Assembly (NCBI RefSeq): GCF_918797505.1
Contig: NC_092796.1
Span: forward strand, 1,240,001-1,304,000
Reading direction: 5' to 3'
Origin: Bemisia tabaci
Taxonomy: Eukaryota > Arthropoda > Insecta > Hemiptera > Aleyrodidae
Length of the DNA: 64,000 nt
The notes under the pieces are model-generated. The model did not search any database, was not told the DNA's origin, and saw only the letters and a program-made list of their open reading frames with translations. Position 1 is the first letter of the stretch. The number at the start of each line of letters is the position of its first letter. A program made the position numbers and the translations under genes. This document shows positions 1 to 10,841 of the stretch, piece by piece.

Positions 1-526
1 GGCGATTCGCTTTTCACGAATATTTAATGTATATTTATGGCCCCCGAGGCTTCGGAGCCGCGGGCTCCTCCCTGGCGCCTTCCACCCCCCGCCCCTGCCC
101 AATGTCTCGGATCACTTCATTATTTTAGTTATTTTATATTTTTTGACGGCGCAGCGCAGAGCCACCGTAATTGGCTGCCTCTTCAGCGCTCTTCTCCTTC
201 TCGCGGTATCAAAAATGCTATGAAAAGCGAGCGCCTTCTTCGCTTCCTGATTAGGTCACGGACTTTTTCCACCGTCGTGAAACTTGAGTTTTTCATGAAT
301 AGAAGGAGCCATGAAGAAAGACGGGAAGGGAAATCCTGCGGTCTCCGCTGATATTCAGCCATTTTAACGACCGCATCGGAACCAGCCAGCTTAACTCGAG
401 GTCCGATGGTCGGCGATTTTATCCCTAAATTCAAAATCTACAAAGTATGATGAGAACTGCGTAGCTCTCAAATTCAACACAGCCTGATTTTCTTAAGCTC
501 TTTCGGTCGCTTTCCGTTTTAATCCT
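1..526. other. No supported gene; unique mixed-composition sequence
   Basis: The overlapping short open frames here (up to 104 codons) have unordered composition, no domain and no splice context. I see no inverted or tandem repeat. It ends where the left arm of a family C element begins. Confidence 0.6.
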
Positions 527-1057
527 GAGGGGCTGTTCAAGTATTACGTGACGCACTTTTTAAGATTGTTGACCCTCCCCTTCCCCTTGTAACACACCCG
601 TAACGCAGCCTTATACCCTCCCCTTTTGAATTATGTAACGCTGCTGGCCTGACACCTCCCTCCTCCATTTCCAAAAAAGGCGGGATTTTCATTTTTTGCA
701 CGTTTTTTCAACTTCCCCCTTCCCCCTTGTAATGCACCGTAAAAATGGCTCAACCCCCCCTCCTAATAAGTGCGTTACGTGATACCGCCGCGCTAAGGAA
801 GAACGCCGTATGAACATTCGAGAGTTGCCAAATTTCCCATGATAAAACATATATATTTGACGACATTCGTGCATATTTTACCTTGTAATTTTCAGATACT
901 TGAGATCAAATTGCGTACAAAATTGTCTGAAAATGATGGGGAAAATATTCACAATTTTCCCAGTAAATTCGGTTTTTTTATCGAAGGAAACGTGGCAGCG
1001 TCTTAAGGCTCATACGGCGTTCTTCCTTAGCACGGCAGAATACTTGAACGGCCCCTG
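527..1057. mobile_element. Family C terminal-inverted-repeat element, interrupted by a family A insertion
   Basis: The left end (AGGGGCTGTTCAAGTATTAC) is mirrored by the right end, whose reverse complement reads AGGGGCCGTTCAAGTATT. Just inside both ends is the ACGTGACGCAC / GTGCGTTACGT motif that marks this family elsewhere in the window. The interior is C- and T-rich with repeated CCCTCCCCTT-type blocks and iterated GTAACGC motifs. No open frame of note exists, so this is a non-autonomous DNA element. Its right arm is split at 784/1039 by a 254-bp family A element, so A inserted later. The superfamily is not assigned. Confidence 0.75.
785..1038. mobile_element. Family A foldback MITE, copy 1 (nested in family C)
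   Basis: Arms of about 48 bp are inverted copies of each other: both read outward-in as C(C/T)GCCG(C/T)GCTAAGGAAGAA, then CGCCGTATGA. The AT-rich middle is non-coding. The flanks are GATA on the left and AATA on the right, a 4-bp target duplication with one mismatch. The same AATA or TATT duplication flanks three other copies. Removing the element restores a continuous family C right arm (GTTACGTGATA then CTTGAACGGCCCC). Confidence 0.88.
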
Positions 1058-1951
1058 AGGTACGCTCATTATTCGCCTGAAGAGAATATCGGCTACGAGA
1101 GATGGAGAGGGGCGTTGTCGTGGGAGAACACGGACAAATTAGTCGGGAACGGTCAATCTGGAATCACATCTTTAGCGCCAATCAATCGGGCGGCCTACCT
1201 CACACGGAGGCGGGGCAGGGCGCGAAGAAAGCGGAGCCCAATGGCGCATGATAATGAAAGGCGCCTGAATCCGGTAGCGGCGGCTCCTCACACCACACAC
1301 CACACCTGTTAACTACACAGGTGTCCGGGTCACCGCCGCGCGCCGCGCCGCGTTTACCCGATTCGGGACTCACCGCAGCGGCCGCCGCCTCCAGATCGAA
1401 CCCGAAATTCCGGGCGGGACGCCGCGGGCGACCGCAGCTCAGGCCCATCCACCCAAGTAAAAACCACTCGAATCCAAAACAAACTGGGAGCAAATCTGCG
1501 GTTTTTGTCCGGTGCCGCGGCAGGAGATACAAATATTTTTACGGGGTCTGTCACGCTTCATCGACCGCACGCTCCGCCGTGTTATGAATGAGACGTTGGG
1601 GGGGGGGGGGGGGTGTTCGTTTTGAACCGGCCTCAGAGACAGCCCCTGAGGTACCGCGCACGGTGGGCGTGGGTGGCGCCAGGGTCTCCTGAACACGCGT
1701 TTGTGAAATGTGATGACCTTAAAATTCACCCTTCAGGGTCCGAATGGGTGTTGCACGCATGTAGTAATGTAGTATGACCAGATGAGCTTTTAATGATTAT
1801 TAAACGCCTTGAAGTAGGCAAATTTGTACGCATTTCATTTTGGGCACATAAGAAACATTTGAAACGCTATTCAAAAGACTTGGTGCGTGCCGGTTAAGGT
1901 GATTCTATGTGATCTAAGAACGAGATCCGCCACCACGCCGCGCAGCCTCAT
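1058..1951. other. Unique sequence with a GC-rich patch and a 16-G run
   Basis: Positions 1190-1560 are GC-rich and give overlapping short frames on both strands, which I read as composition artefacts. A (CA)-rich stretch lies near 1292-1310, and an uninterrupted run of 16 G spans 1598-1613. No gene or TIR element is supported. Confidence 0.5.
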
Positions 1952-2331
1952 GGTTTATGTCTTTGAGAAGCAATACTTATCGTATTGTACAAGATAATGC
2001 AAGAAACTGATCCATAACGCGTGGCATAGCATTGAATTGTAATACTGAAAAGAATGACATCAAATTTGTGTAGATTGTAAATTAATGCCTAAAACTACGA
2101 TAACGAATTTCGCCCATGGCCTCAATGTGTGAGAGTGAGTTATTATACCGCTATCTCTCTCTGACACACTGAGTTAATGGGCGACGTCCATTGTCGTCGT
2201 TTTACGTAAAAATGTTCAATGAATCTTCACAAATTTGATGCCACTCTAGTCAGTATTAATCTACGTTATGGATCTGTTTCTTGCATTAATTAGAACGGAA
2301 CGATAGTTATTGCTTTTCAAAGACACAAACC
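1952..2331. mobile_element. Long-armed foldback element (~180-bp arms)
   Basis: Almost the whole 380 bp is an imperfect palindrome. The left end GGTTTATGTCTTTGAGAAGC is mirrored by the right end (reverse complement GGTTTGTGTCTTTGAAAAGC). Shared inner blocks follow in the same order on both arms: TGCAAGAAACTGATCCATAA, then GCATCAAATTTGTG(A/T)AGATT, then a CGCCCAT block near the centre. There is no coding potential. The arms have diverged by substitutions and small gaps, so the insertion is not recent. I see no convincing target duplication. Confidence 0.8.
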
Positions 2332-2737
2332 GTATAGCAGCGCAGCGTAGAAGCGAATCTCGTCCCTGTATCATGCAGATTCACCTTTAACTGGATCCAA
2401 ATCGAGCTGAGGTGATTCGTGAGATTCCACTGTGCGGCGGAAGTCCAGCCGTCAGCGGGACGACACAGTGACACAGTTTCCCGTCCGGACGCAAACCCCA
2501 AACAAAGACCAACCCCCTCCCCATGCCCCTTCATTCACACCCCACCGGTCCTACCGCAGCCACAGCCGCCTCGTGACAAATTACACCCCGGCGCTGACGC
2601 GGTTTCCCCGTCTCCGTGCGCCGCGCCGCTCCACTCCGAGTCATCTTGGTATTCCAACCCCCTTAGTCTCTTCCTACCCCTTGAAGAGACTCAAGACGGA
2701 AGAAGCCCGTCGTCCGGAGTCTGTCATATCGTTTATT
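2332..2737. other. GC-rich unique sequence
   Basis: The overlapping frames of 105 and 115 codons here are rich in Pro, Ser and Arg and run in two phases of the same GC-rich DNA, with no start context or splice support. I see no gene. It ends at the TATT flank of family A copy 2. Confidence 0.5.
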
Positions 2738-2990
2738 CTGCCGTGCTAGGGGAGAACGCCGTATGAGACATCAGGCGTTGCCAGTTTCCCTCGACAAATC
2801 ACAAATTTCCAGGGAAGTTTTCGAATATTTCTTCTCCGATTTTTTCGGAGGAATGCGTCCGTAATTTGATCTAAAAAGTCTGAAAATTTCAAGGGAAAAT
2901 ATTCATGACTACTCTCAAAAATAAGTATTTTCTGAGAGTAAATTTGGCAACATTCGAATGCTCATACGGCGTTTTTCCTTAACATGGCAG
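2738..2990. mobile_element. Family A foldback MITE, copy 2
   Basis: The left arm starts CTGCCGTGCTAGGGGAGAAC and the right arm ends in TTTTTCCTTAACATGGCAG, an inverted match. CGCCGTATGAG and CTCATACGGCG sit symmetrically inside. TATT flanks both sides (2734-2737 and 2991-2994), a perfect 4-bp target duplication. The middle holds AT-rich GGAAAATATTC-type sequence typical of the family, with no open frame. Confidence 0.9.
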
Positions 2991-3365
2991 TATTAGGGTG
3001 GGAGGTACCGTGGTATTTTAGAGACTTCGAGGTAAACCATTTGGAACTTCCGATTTTTTTTTTTTTTCGTCAAAGGAGGACTTCATTTGACAGTGAAGAA
3101 CGATATTTCTGCCTCATGTAGAAACAAGGTATCCATGGCTAAATACAAAAATGCGCTTTTTTCAATTGCCGTTGCATTTTTTCTTTCTTTTTGTCGAGAA
3201 AGAGAGAAAGTGGGAAGAAAATTCACAGAAATGTCTATACAAAATGCTTGATGTTTTTCTTGAAAGGAAACATGTAATTATGAAGAAAAATAAAACTTGA
3301 TCGGAGACTTACAACGTTACAGTCCGAGATACGCATTTTCCGACTCTAGCCATTGATAGGAACTT
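2991..3365. other. Unique AT-rich spacer with a 14-T run
   Basis: A T run lies at about 3054-3067. The sequence is otherwise featureless; no gene or repeat is supported. Confidence 0.5.
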
Positions 3366-3571
3366 TACTTTGCGATATGGAACCACTATTTTTGACTCAT
3401 TATAGAGACAACATGTGCACCTTTAGTTTCCCTGTGCAGATAGGTGCTTTTGGGGATGTGCAAGAAATTTTAATATATTATAGAAAACTGTGGCTCGTGT
3501 CATTGATTCTCCTGACCTAATGGGTGACTTAATATATGAGCCGTCAATAATGGTTCCTCGTTGTAAAGTGG
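3366..3571. mobile_element. Degenerate foldback of the GGAACCA group (family S)
   Basis: The left arm (TTTGCGATATGGAACCACTA) has an inverted partner at 3527-3571, whose reverse complement contains TTTACAACGAGGAACCATTA. The same arm design appears with better conservation at 35,123-35,260. The interior is AT-rich and non-coding. A 146-codon minus-strand frame overlaps this block but merely reads through repeat DNA. Confidence 0.6.
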
Positions 3572-3589
3572 AGTCCAATAATTAACCAT

Positions 3590-3732
3590 TAAAGATGTAT
3601 AATTGATTGACAGAACTATGTATAAATTAATTAGGTAAATAGGAACCATTAAGCATGCAAATGATATGAGCATAGCGCCTTTTAATGTAATTAAGTTGTT
3701 CATAGTTCCTTTTAGCATAAATGTATTTGAAT
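3590..3732. mobile_element. Family B remnant (AAAGGAACTA hairpin group)
   Basis: The right end CATAGTTCCTTTTAGCATAA is identical to the right arm of the compact hairpin at 22,064-22,138. The left arm is eroded (TAGGAACCATTAAGCATGC). It directly follows the family S remnant, so the two probably represent clustered insertions. Non-coding. Confidence 0.6.
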
Positions 3733-4560
3733 CGATTTGCGGTCTATCTACTCGAAACAAAATAGAATGAACGCGGATGAATATATTTATTTGAGAGTTG
3801 GCAACGATGTACAGAGATGTAAAAATGCGAGGGTAAATAAAGACAAAAAGCTTCGCGCGGCGCTTTTCAAGTTGCCTGCCCGAATCGAACGGGGTCGGAA
3901 AAGCGCAATACTCCGGGAGCTCACCGGGTGGGACGGACAATTTGAAGGAAATGAGGCAACGTGGGACTTAATGAATGGGCACCGGACCACGCCCAGTTAC
4001 ACACATTTATCAGTGTGAAACGGCATTTTGGCCTGTTTGTCAGCCGGGGGAGACCAGCCCCCTTGAAAAGGCTTCGTTTGGCTTGATAAAAGCTTTGCAT
4101 TGGAAAGTACGAGCGCCTTTACTTCGACGGAAAAAATATGTTTGCGCCGAATGGGAGTGGAGAGCCGCTTTACCGCAGACCTGCGGCTCCGCATCTCACT
4201 GGAAACATGGATGTCAGCCTTTAAAAATATTAAAAATAACATACGAAATAGAGAAACAAGGGAAACTAGGGGCAAAACACGTACAAGTCTTCGATTTTTC
4301 TCATTCTCTGGTCTGCGTCTTCGTGTTTTTTGGAGGAAAATCTTGATGAGAACTTGACATTATCTCTCACTTACTTCCAGAATCTCTCAGGAAAAAAACT
4401 GAATGCTTTTTTCCCAAGTTCAGAGCTTTCCTGATTTCCCTCGTCTTTTGAGTATTTGTGTGGCAACGTGACAATGAGGACAGCTGAATTTATAACTAAA
4501 CTAATCTCTGAGCAGGTAAAGATGAAGTGTCTGTGTTCGCCCATTCCTGCAGGGGTGCAG
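3733..4560. other. Unique sequence, no supported gene
   Basis: Frames of 123 and 93 codons overlap each other in different phases near 3.7-4.35 kb. Neither shows a domain, a biased third position or splice sites. Confidence 0.5.
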
Positions 4561-4815
4561 AGAGTTCTTCGCCTTCGCATTTTTGGAGGCAGCCTTCGCA
4601 TTTTTTGAGCTCACCTTCACATTACTGTCCACATAAGAATTGCGCGCTTAACTATTTTCTTCGCATAAGAGAGCGCGCTACACAGTTTCCTCCGCAAACG
4701 AGCTATGCACTTAGATGGTTTAAGCCTTCTGTCCTCACATTTTTTTCCCCGTTTTATAGGTGCCTTCACATTTTTGTACCCAATTTCAGGAGCCTTCACA
4801 TTTGCTCCGATCACA
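4561..4815. repeat. Irregular cluster of CCTTC(A/G)CATTT motifs
   Basis: The motif CCTTCRCATTT recurs at roughly 4572, 4593, 4613, 4763 and 4793, with looser copies between (CCTCACATTTTTTTC near 4732). Spacing is uneven (20, 20, 150, 30), so this is a degenerate cryptic repeat rather than a clean array. The frames through it are Ser/His/Phe-rich artefacts of the motif. Confidence 0.5.
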
Positions 4816-6382
4816 TTTGACTATTCGCCAATCGAGAACATTCTGCACTCCTGAATTCCTGGATTATTTCTCTAGTATATGGAGATGTTCTGATCCTGTT
4901 CCGGTAGTCCTACCCCGTTTTTCCAGGGGCGTCGGGTCCGCAGGAACGCCCGAGTGCGTTGCAGAAGCGCTGCAGGACTTATAAGTATGGCCCAAAGTAC
5001 GGCCTTTCTAGATGGATAGCAACTCTGAAATAGGGATTTGTCGATCAAGGTCACTCGATAAAGATTCAAAAATCCAGGCGCAGAATTGCACCTGATCGGT
5101 GGAGACGTCTGCGACCATAAATCAGGTCCAACCAGTCCTAATTACACGTTGCCCACGTCAACTTCCATTCCCGCGCGTTCGACCCGGTGCTCCGTTGCGT
5201 TGGAATGAGAACAATAACTCAACTTAGGAATTCGGGAACAGGACCGAAATCCGGTGAGATCCACGATCGTAACTTTGAATGAAATTACAGGGAATGAGAC
5301 GATCGTTTGTTTTATTAGCTTGAACCCAATTCCTATCAAAATAATAGTTTTCGGCCTCGTCCTTTCCTCACATGATCGAAGCATATCGTCGTTTTTCTGG
5401 ACGAAAGAACTTAACTACGTATCAACATTGCAAAATTTCCCCTGAAAATGTATGTTTTCACTATGATTCTTTTAAAAATGTTTACATGAAAATACCACTG
5501 TTTTTTCTTCTAGTTAGGGGCAAAAATCAGTTCAATTTTAGATGGACATTGGTTGTTCATATTTCTGTAACACCAAAAAAAATTGTTCGAGCTAATTTTG
5601 CAACCTCGGAATGAAATCGCGGCCCTTTGTCTGAGAAACGACGGTATGACCGATTGCTGGAAAGAGCACCTCAGCCTTCAGAGACGCTGGAAAACTGGGA
5701 AAGTTGGGGGAGTATTGAACGCGGAAATGCCTGGAAAAAACATTGAAATGTTAGAGAATTCCATAAAAGATAATGAGTCTTTTTATCCTTGCCGAATTTT
5801 CCTCCGTTTTCTAGGTTTTCAGAACCGTTGAGACTAACGGTGTTGACACATAATAAATTTAGATGAGGAAAACTGATAGCCTCAGGGTCATTAAAATGGC
5901 AGTGAAAATAATTTCTTATTTATGCACGTTGGCCGATCGTCAATCGAAATAATCGTGAAGTGTATCGAGAAAAGCGTGTGGGAAAGTCAGGGATTCATAT
6001 CTGAAGTCTGGAGACGAAATTCAGAGACGAATCTTGTTTCACTACCGTCCTTAAAACAACATTAGAGGAGCTTTATAGGGGCCAGTTTCTTCCTGGAACG
6101 GCAGAAAACATCGGGGAGAAAGACCTCGAATGTCAACGACTGGTTAATCAGGGAGAATAAGAGCCGTCAACGAGCTCGTTTGAGAGACGGAAGAAGCGCC
6201 AAGGATCTCAGAGGTCGACCAAGTGTTAAATCGGGAAAAGCGCCGGAAAAAGGAGGAAATCGCGTGCTCAACGGCCATTCTTGCCGTCGGCTCTTGCGAC
6301 GCTGCACCGATAAGCACCAACAACGCAACAGTCATCGTTACCGGAACGCTCACTTGCCGAGGGAGCGCCCACCGGTGACGAT
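4816..6382. other. Unique sequence, no supported gene
   Basis: I found no inverted pair, tandem array or coding-like segment over about 1.5 kb. The short frames on both strands (60-105 codons) lack support. Confidence 0.5.
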
Positions 6383-6625
6383 GCACAATGGATCGAGTCA
6401 AGAGTCAATGGGGAAGCTCGGACAAAATTTGGAAACTTTAAAAGCTCGCAACTCCGTTCATTCAAAACTTTCACGTTTTAAAAGTGTTTCCCATTGATTT
6501 TCTCGTGAAATTTTTATTTCAAAGCATCCCTTAAAATTGAAATTATGACGAATTAAACATCAAAATTTGCAGTTTTATTTAAAAATTCCACGTTCGACTT
6601 CTCTGAGTGACTCGATCCTCTGTGC
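6383..6625. mobile_element. Family H foldback MITE, copy 1
   Basis: The left arm reads GCACAATGGATCGAGTCA, with a 7-bp partial duplication (AGAGTCA), then ATGGGGAAGCTCGGACAAAA. The right arm, reverse complemented, reads GCACAGAGGATCGAGTCACT. The middle contains TTTTCTCGTGAAATTTTTAT, also found (diverged) in the copies at 31.6 and 52.8 kb. Non-coding. Confidence 0.75.
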
Positions 6626-9497
6626 GTTGGCTCAAAGTTTCCGACGATTGAGGGACATGAGTTACGGTAAGTAAATAGGGGTTGGGGGTGCAGAGATACG
6701 TAACGGGGGTGCAAAAACCGAGTGAAAAAAATTGGGACGATGTTTTGGGAATTACAGTAGGGAACAGAAAAAAATTAGGATGAGTCTGCAATGTCTCCTG
6801 GGGAAGGATGCGAGCGAAAAAATTGTCAAACTATGTTTTCGGGAATTTATAGTTTCCTAGATGAAGGAACATAAATCCATTTCGAGTGAAGTTATGTCCC
6901 ATGGTTGGCAAAGGAAATTTTAGTTCGTTATGAAGTTATATCATTTTTCAAAGCGGTTCGGTCTGAGAGCGGAAAGTTTGCGTATTTAGCTTGAGCTAAA
7001 CGTCGATTGCTTCACGAAATGTTGGACCCTAAGGTGACAAGCTCACGCCAATCTCAGGATTCGTGCTGTTTTCCGAATTCCAAAGCCTCTTTCTTTCCAG
7101 GGTTTTTACCCAATTTCCTCATGCGTTTTTTCCGGTCATTCCCGCGGAATAAATCTGCTTGCGTTTCCCCGGTCACTAAGAACCCTACGATCTACAATTC
7201 CCGTTCGGAAACGTTCGTTCTTGCCGGCGCTGGAAACGGCGCGTTGTCACGCTAGCTGCGCCCGATCTAGATAGGCAACAGCGCATGAAAGGTGGGCTCT
7301 GTGTCAGAATTAGCCATGAATTAAAATAATACGATCCTTATTACGATTTGAAGCGGCGATAAAGTCACTCAATTTCAGTCGAAGCATCCGTCCGAATGGC
7401 ACCATTAACACCGGGGCGCGTATTACAAACCAGTTTACACTGTGCCGCGCCTCGCCCCTGTTTTCAGATTTGGCATTCCTCCCGTCATCGGTAAAAAGCT
7501 CGCTAATCGAACCATCCAATTCAACAAGAACCACCGACGATGCTCTCTTGAATCCTGCTTCAACTTATCCATCATGATTTCAAGAGTTCTTAAGTTTGCA
7601 GCGCTTGAGTCCTTTTGAAAATAAACGGTTCGTCTCCTAAACGCAGAGAAAACCCAAGTGCACCTGGATGAGTATTATCGCAGTCGCTAGAAGTTATTGC
7701 GGTGATGTTAAACGCCGAAATTGGCGCTCCGCCAAAATTACTACTGTGCGGCGATCGTAATTTATTATCATTGCCTGAAATGGTGCTGTTGCAATTTTTT
7801 TTTTTTCGTCTCCTCATGTTATTGCCGTTTTATGGTAACGCTTAGAGTGGAGAAACAGATTTTTCACTGAAACGGAAATCGGCTGTGAAAACGACTTTGA
7901 AAAAAACCGCTGTCGATTCGACGTTGGTATATGACGGGAAGAATTTGCATTTTACGAATTTCGCTGATATTATTTGTGAGCTTTGCGTTTACCTGCTATT
8001 CCACTCAAATTTGCATGCTGTATCCGGTGTGAAGTGAGTTAAATACAATTCTTCAACGACGTGAAAAAATGTTGATACCTAAACCTCTCTTTCTGGTAAG
8101 GAGTTCTCACTCGGATTCTGGTTTTTTTAAAAGTTCAGAAGCGACACTTTTTTGCCGAAGTTAACTGTAGTTGATGTGAGCTCATTATTTGGATCCTTGA
8201 TCGCGAAACAACGAAAGCTCGAAATCGGTAGCAAGTTGGAGTTTCAACCCTATCTCATGTTTTTGCGTCACTTTTTTTGGTTATTGGCAATAGTATAAGC
8301 TTTCTGACTCCCCACTGAAAACAAGAAGAAGAAGAAAACGAATATGCAGATGGCTTCGTTTGAAAAAATTTACTATAATGTACCAACAAAAAAGTATCGA
8401 AAAATTGACAATGAAAAGGAAAGTACATTGGACATAAATTTTAGGAGCAATGATAATGATTCTTTTTAAGAAATCGACACAGCTAATCGCTATAATTTTG
8501 GCTGACATTGATGTGACCACTCTGTCTTTCAGTTTCAATTCATAACTCAGTTCTTCTTGCCAAAATAAAGTGCCCGTAAGGAGCGCGGAGCCAGGGGCCT
8601 CGTTTGAAAGTCTAGTCAAAGGAGCCTTTTCTTGTCACTCGGATTAACTGTATTGGATAAAAAAGTCTGATAAAAACTTCGGTCTCATGATTGGCGTTGG
8701 CTTCAGCTGACCAATTTGGCCGCAGCGCATTCGTGAGCATTGCTTAAGAGCATTGATGCTCCTGTCATGTTCGATTATAATTATTTGGCTTATCGCATAA
8801 ATCTGATCCTGATGGGCGCGGGCAAGCGGCACCTAAATATATCCTTGCGTGGATCTTGCAATCGCCTTTGCCTTGCTACGCCCGACTGACTCAGCCGAAA
8901 ATTCGCCGAGCATTGATATCGATAGCCGATCATAGCGATTTCAAAAGCCTCCTGTGAACAATAATCGTCATCCGGCGCTCAACGAAAAACAGTGCGAGAG
9001 CAGGATCAGAATGATCTCATGACTCATTCGTTTGCCCACTCTGTCCCGGTCTCGTGGTATGACAGGATTTGGAAAAAGTTCCTTATTTTGGATTAGAAAA
9101 ACATTATTGGAACTTTATTGTTATGATCGGAGATTAAAAATGTTCTAGCGCCATTAGTTTTTCTACGGATATAATACTGAGTTCGCATTAAACGGGGATC
9201 TATTGGCCTAAATGTGACAACTTTATGCTTAAAATTAGGATGGAAAAATGAAGATTTTTCGATAAAAAGGTTATGAAGCTTTCAGCGTTGATGCATTCAT
9301 TCCGATGACAAACGTCATGCACGATCATCGCAACGTGTGATGGCGCTTGGAATGATTTAAATTTACTAATCACATGTAACAGCAACGAATTCCTCATTTA
9401 AAATCCCTGGCACAATCGTAGTTTTCACCCAAATAACCTCCCCCTCCCTCTCATAGAGGAAGTAAATTCAAACATAACTCGATAGTCTGGTGAGCGC
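6626..9497. other. About 2.9 kb of unique sequence, no supported gene
   Basis: I found nothing beyond short unsupported frames (at most 112 codons). A T run lies at about 7796-7806. No TIR element, array or RNA gene is visible. This is one of the longest repeat-poor stretches of the window. Confidence 0.5.
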
Positions 9498-9912
9498 CAT
9501 CAGGTATTATTAAAGATTATACAATCTACGAGGCAGAGATGAGGCCAGAATTTTTTTATGAGGGGATATCTACGGTCAAGGGTTTTTCAAGGGGGGACCA
9601 TGGGTGAAAACATTCATAGAAAATACAAAAAATAATGCTTTTTTGTGGGCAGACACGGGAGAATTATTCGATTGTGAGGGGGTCTTACACCCCCTGGATC
9701 CTTCCTAACATGCCATTGGTAAGTGGTACATGGTGTTGCTCACTATAAAATACCTTTCAAATTCGCGCTATAAGACTTATTTAGGAAAATTTCCAACAAC
9801 TTTCGGTCTGTGAATGTTCAGGACAATTTATTTTTCTTTCTGGCGACTGGATTCCCGTAGAATGTGCGAATCGGTTACGAGTTTTAGCAACACCTGATGG
9901 TGCTGTCAGGTT
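9498..9912. mobile_element. Possible family K element (CATCAGGTGTTGCTAAAA ends)
   Basis: GCGCCATCAGGTATTATTAA on the left is mirrored by TTTTAGCAACACCTGATGGT on the right. Similar inverted ends occur at 44,563-44,758. The arms are short (about 20-25 bp) and the interiors are not obviously alike, so chance pairing of two fragments is possible. Confidence 0.4.
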
Positions 9913-10025
9913 TTAAATTTCCCTTCTTCATATCTTACTTGCCGATATAAACTCATAAAAGAAACGCATACGTGCATATCGCATAACGCCTGGGGCGCTC
10001 GGATGTTTTAATTCTAATATTATTT

Positions 10026-10314
10026 CGACGTTCGGCAGAATATCTTTTCGGCACAAAGTACATTTGAGGTAATTTTTTTATTATCGTTGCCACACAAAAT
10101 CATTATCGCACAAATCAGATATCAAACATCTGGCAACATCGCAATCTGTGTTCACTCATTTTTCTTAAATATGCCTCATATTTTTCTCGACGTTGCCACA
10201 TACTACAGAAAATTATCCGTGCCAAAATGACTTAGTGCGGCAACGATAATCGGAAAAATTACCACAAATGTAATGTGCTTTGTGCGGAAAAGATGGTCAA
10301 CCCGACATTCGGCA
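10026..10314. mobile_element. Foldback MITE (family J) with ~70-bp arms
   Basis: The left arm from 10,038 (ATCTTTTCGGCACAAAGTAC, then TTTGAGGTAATTTTT and ATTATCGTTGCC) is mirrored to 10,302 (reverse complement ATCTTTTCCGCACAAAGCAC, then TTTGTGGTAATTTTTCC and GATTATCGTTGCC). The direct repeat CGAC(G/A)TTCGGCA flanks the element (10,026-10,037 and 10,303-10,314), possibly a 12-bp target duplication. The interior repeats ACGTTGCCACA-like words. Non-coding. Confidence 0.8.
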
Positions 10315-10678
10315 CCAAAAAGGCCACGACCCCTGGAACGGAACGAAAGTCCAGACTCGTGACAACACGGGGAGGGAGCGTGGCATCGTGCCGCGTGTTA
10401 GAGAATTACCCGGGACCCGGGCAGTCAGTTGACAGAGGAGCGAGCGACGTATGAAGATATCTCACGTGCTATCATATAAATGACACTTCCCCATTCAGAA
10501 CAGACCTCATGCGAGCCCTGCACGAACCCACCCCGGCCACCTTCACACTGTCAGTGAGCTCAACTCCCGTTGCCACGAGTGTCCTGATAAACGCCCCGAA
10601 AAATTTTGAGGACGCCTACCCCCCCCCCCCAAAAAAAAAACCCTTCGTGTCGTCCTCGCACTTGCATGAAAGTGCAAT
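10315..10678. other. Unique GC-rich sequence with a C12A10 run
   Basis: Twelve C then ten A run from 10,619 to 10,640. GGGCAGTCAGTTGACAG near 10,419 contains TCAGT, which resembles an arthropod initiator motif, but there is no supporting transcript signal. No gene is called. Confidence 0.4.
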
Positions 10679-10841
10679 ACACGGCGAAAAAAGTTCGGGG
10701 TTCTCCTCTTCGGGTATACTATGTTCGATCATAGAGTCCTAACTTCGGTTCAGCTAACTGATCTTCGGCTCCTATAACCGGAAACTTTGGTTACCTGAAG
10801 CGAAAAACTTGGTGACCGAAGTTCTTTTTTTAGTGTAACCA
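10679..10841. mobile_element. Probable short foldback with ACAC...AAAAAAGTTC ends
   Basis: ACACGGCGAAAAAAGTTCGG on the left pairs with GAAGTTCTTTTTTTAGTGT on the right. Both carry A-run/T-run ends like the CACTG-A(n) group. The interior has alternating CTTCGG and ACCGAAG words, recalling the 59.6-kb element. Arm similarity is short, so confidence is modest. Confidence 0.45.

Noticed and set aside
10410..10460. Initiator-like TCAGT as a promoter (also at 47.75 kb)
   Set aside because: A five-base motif is expected by chance; no downstream exon.
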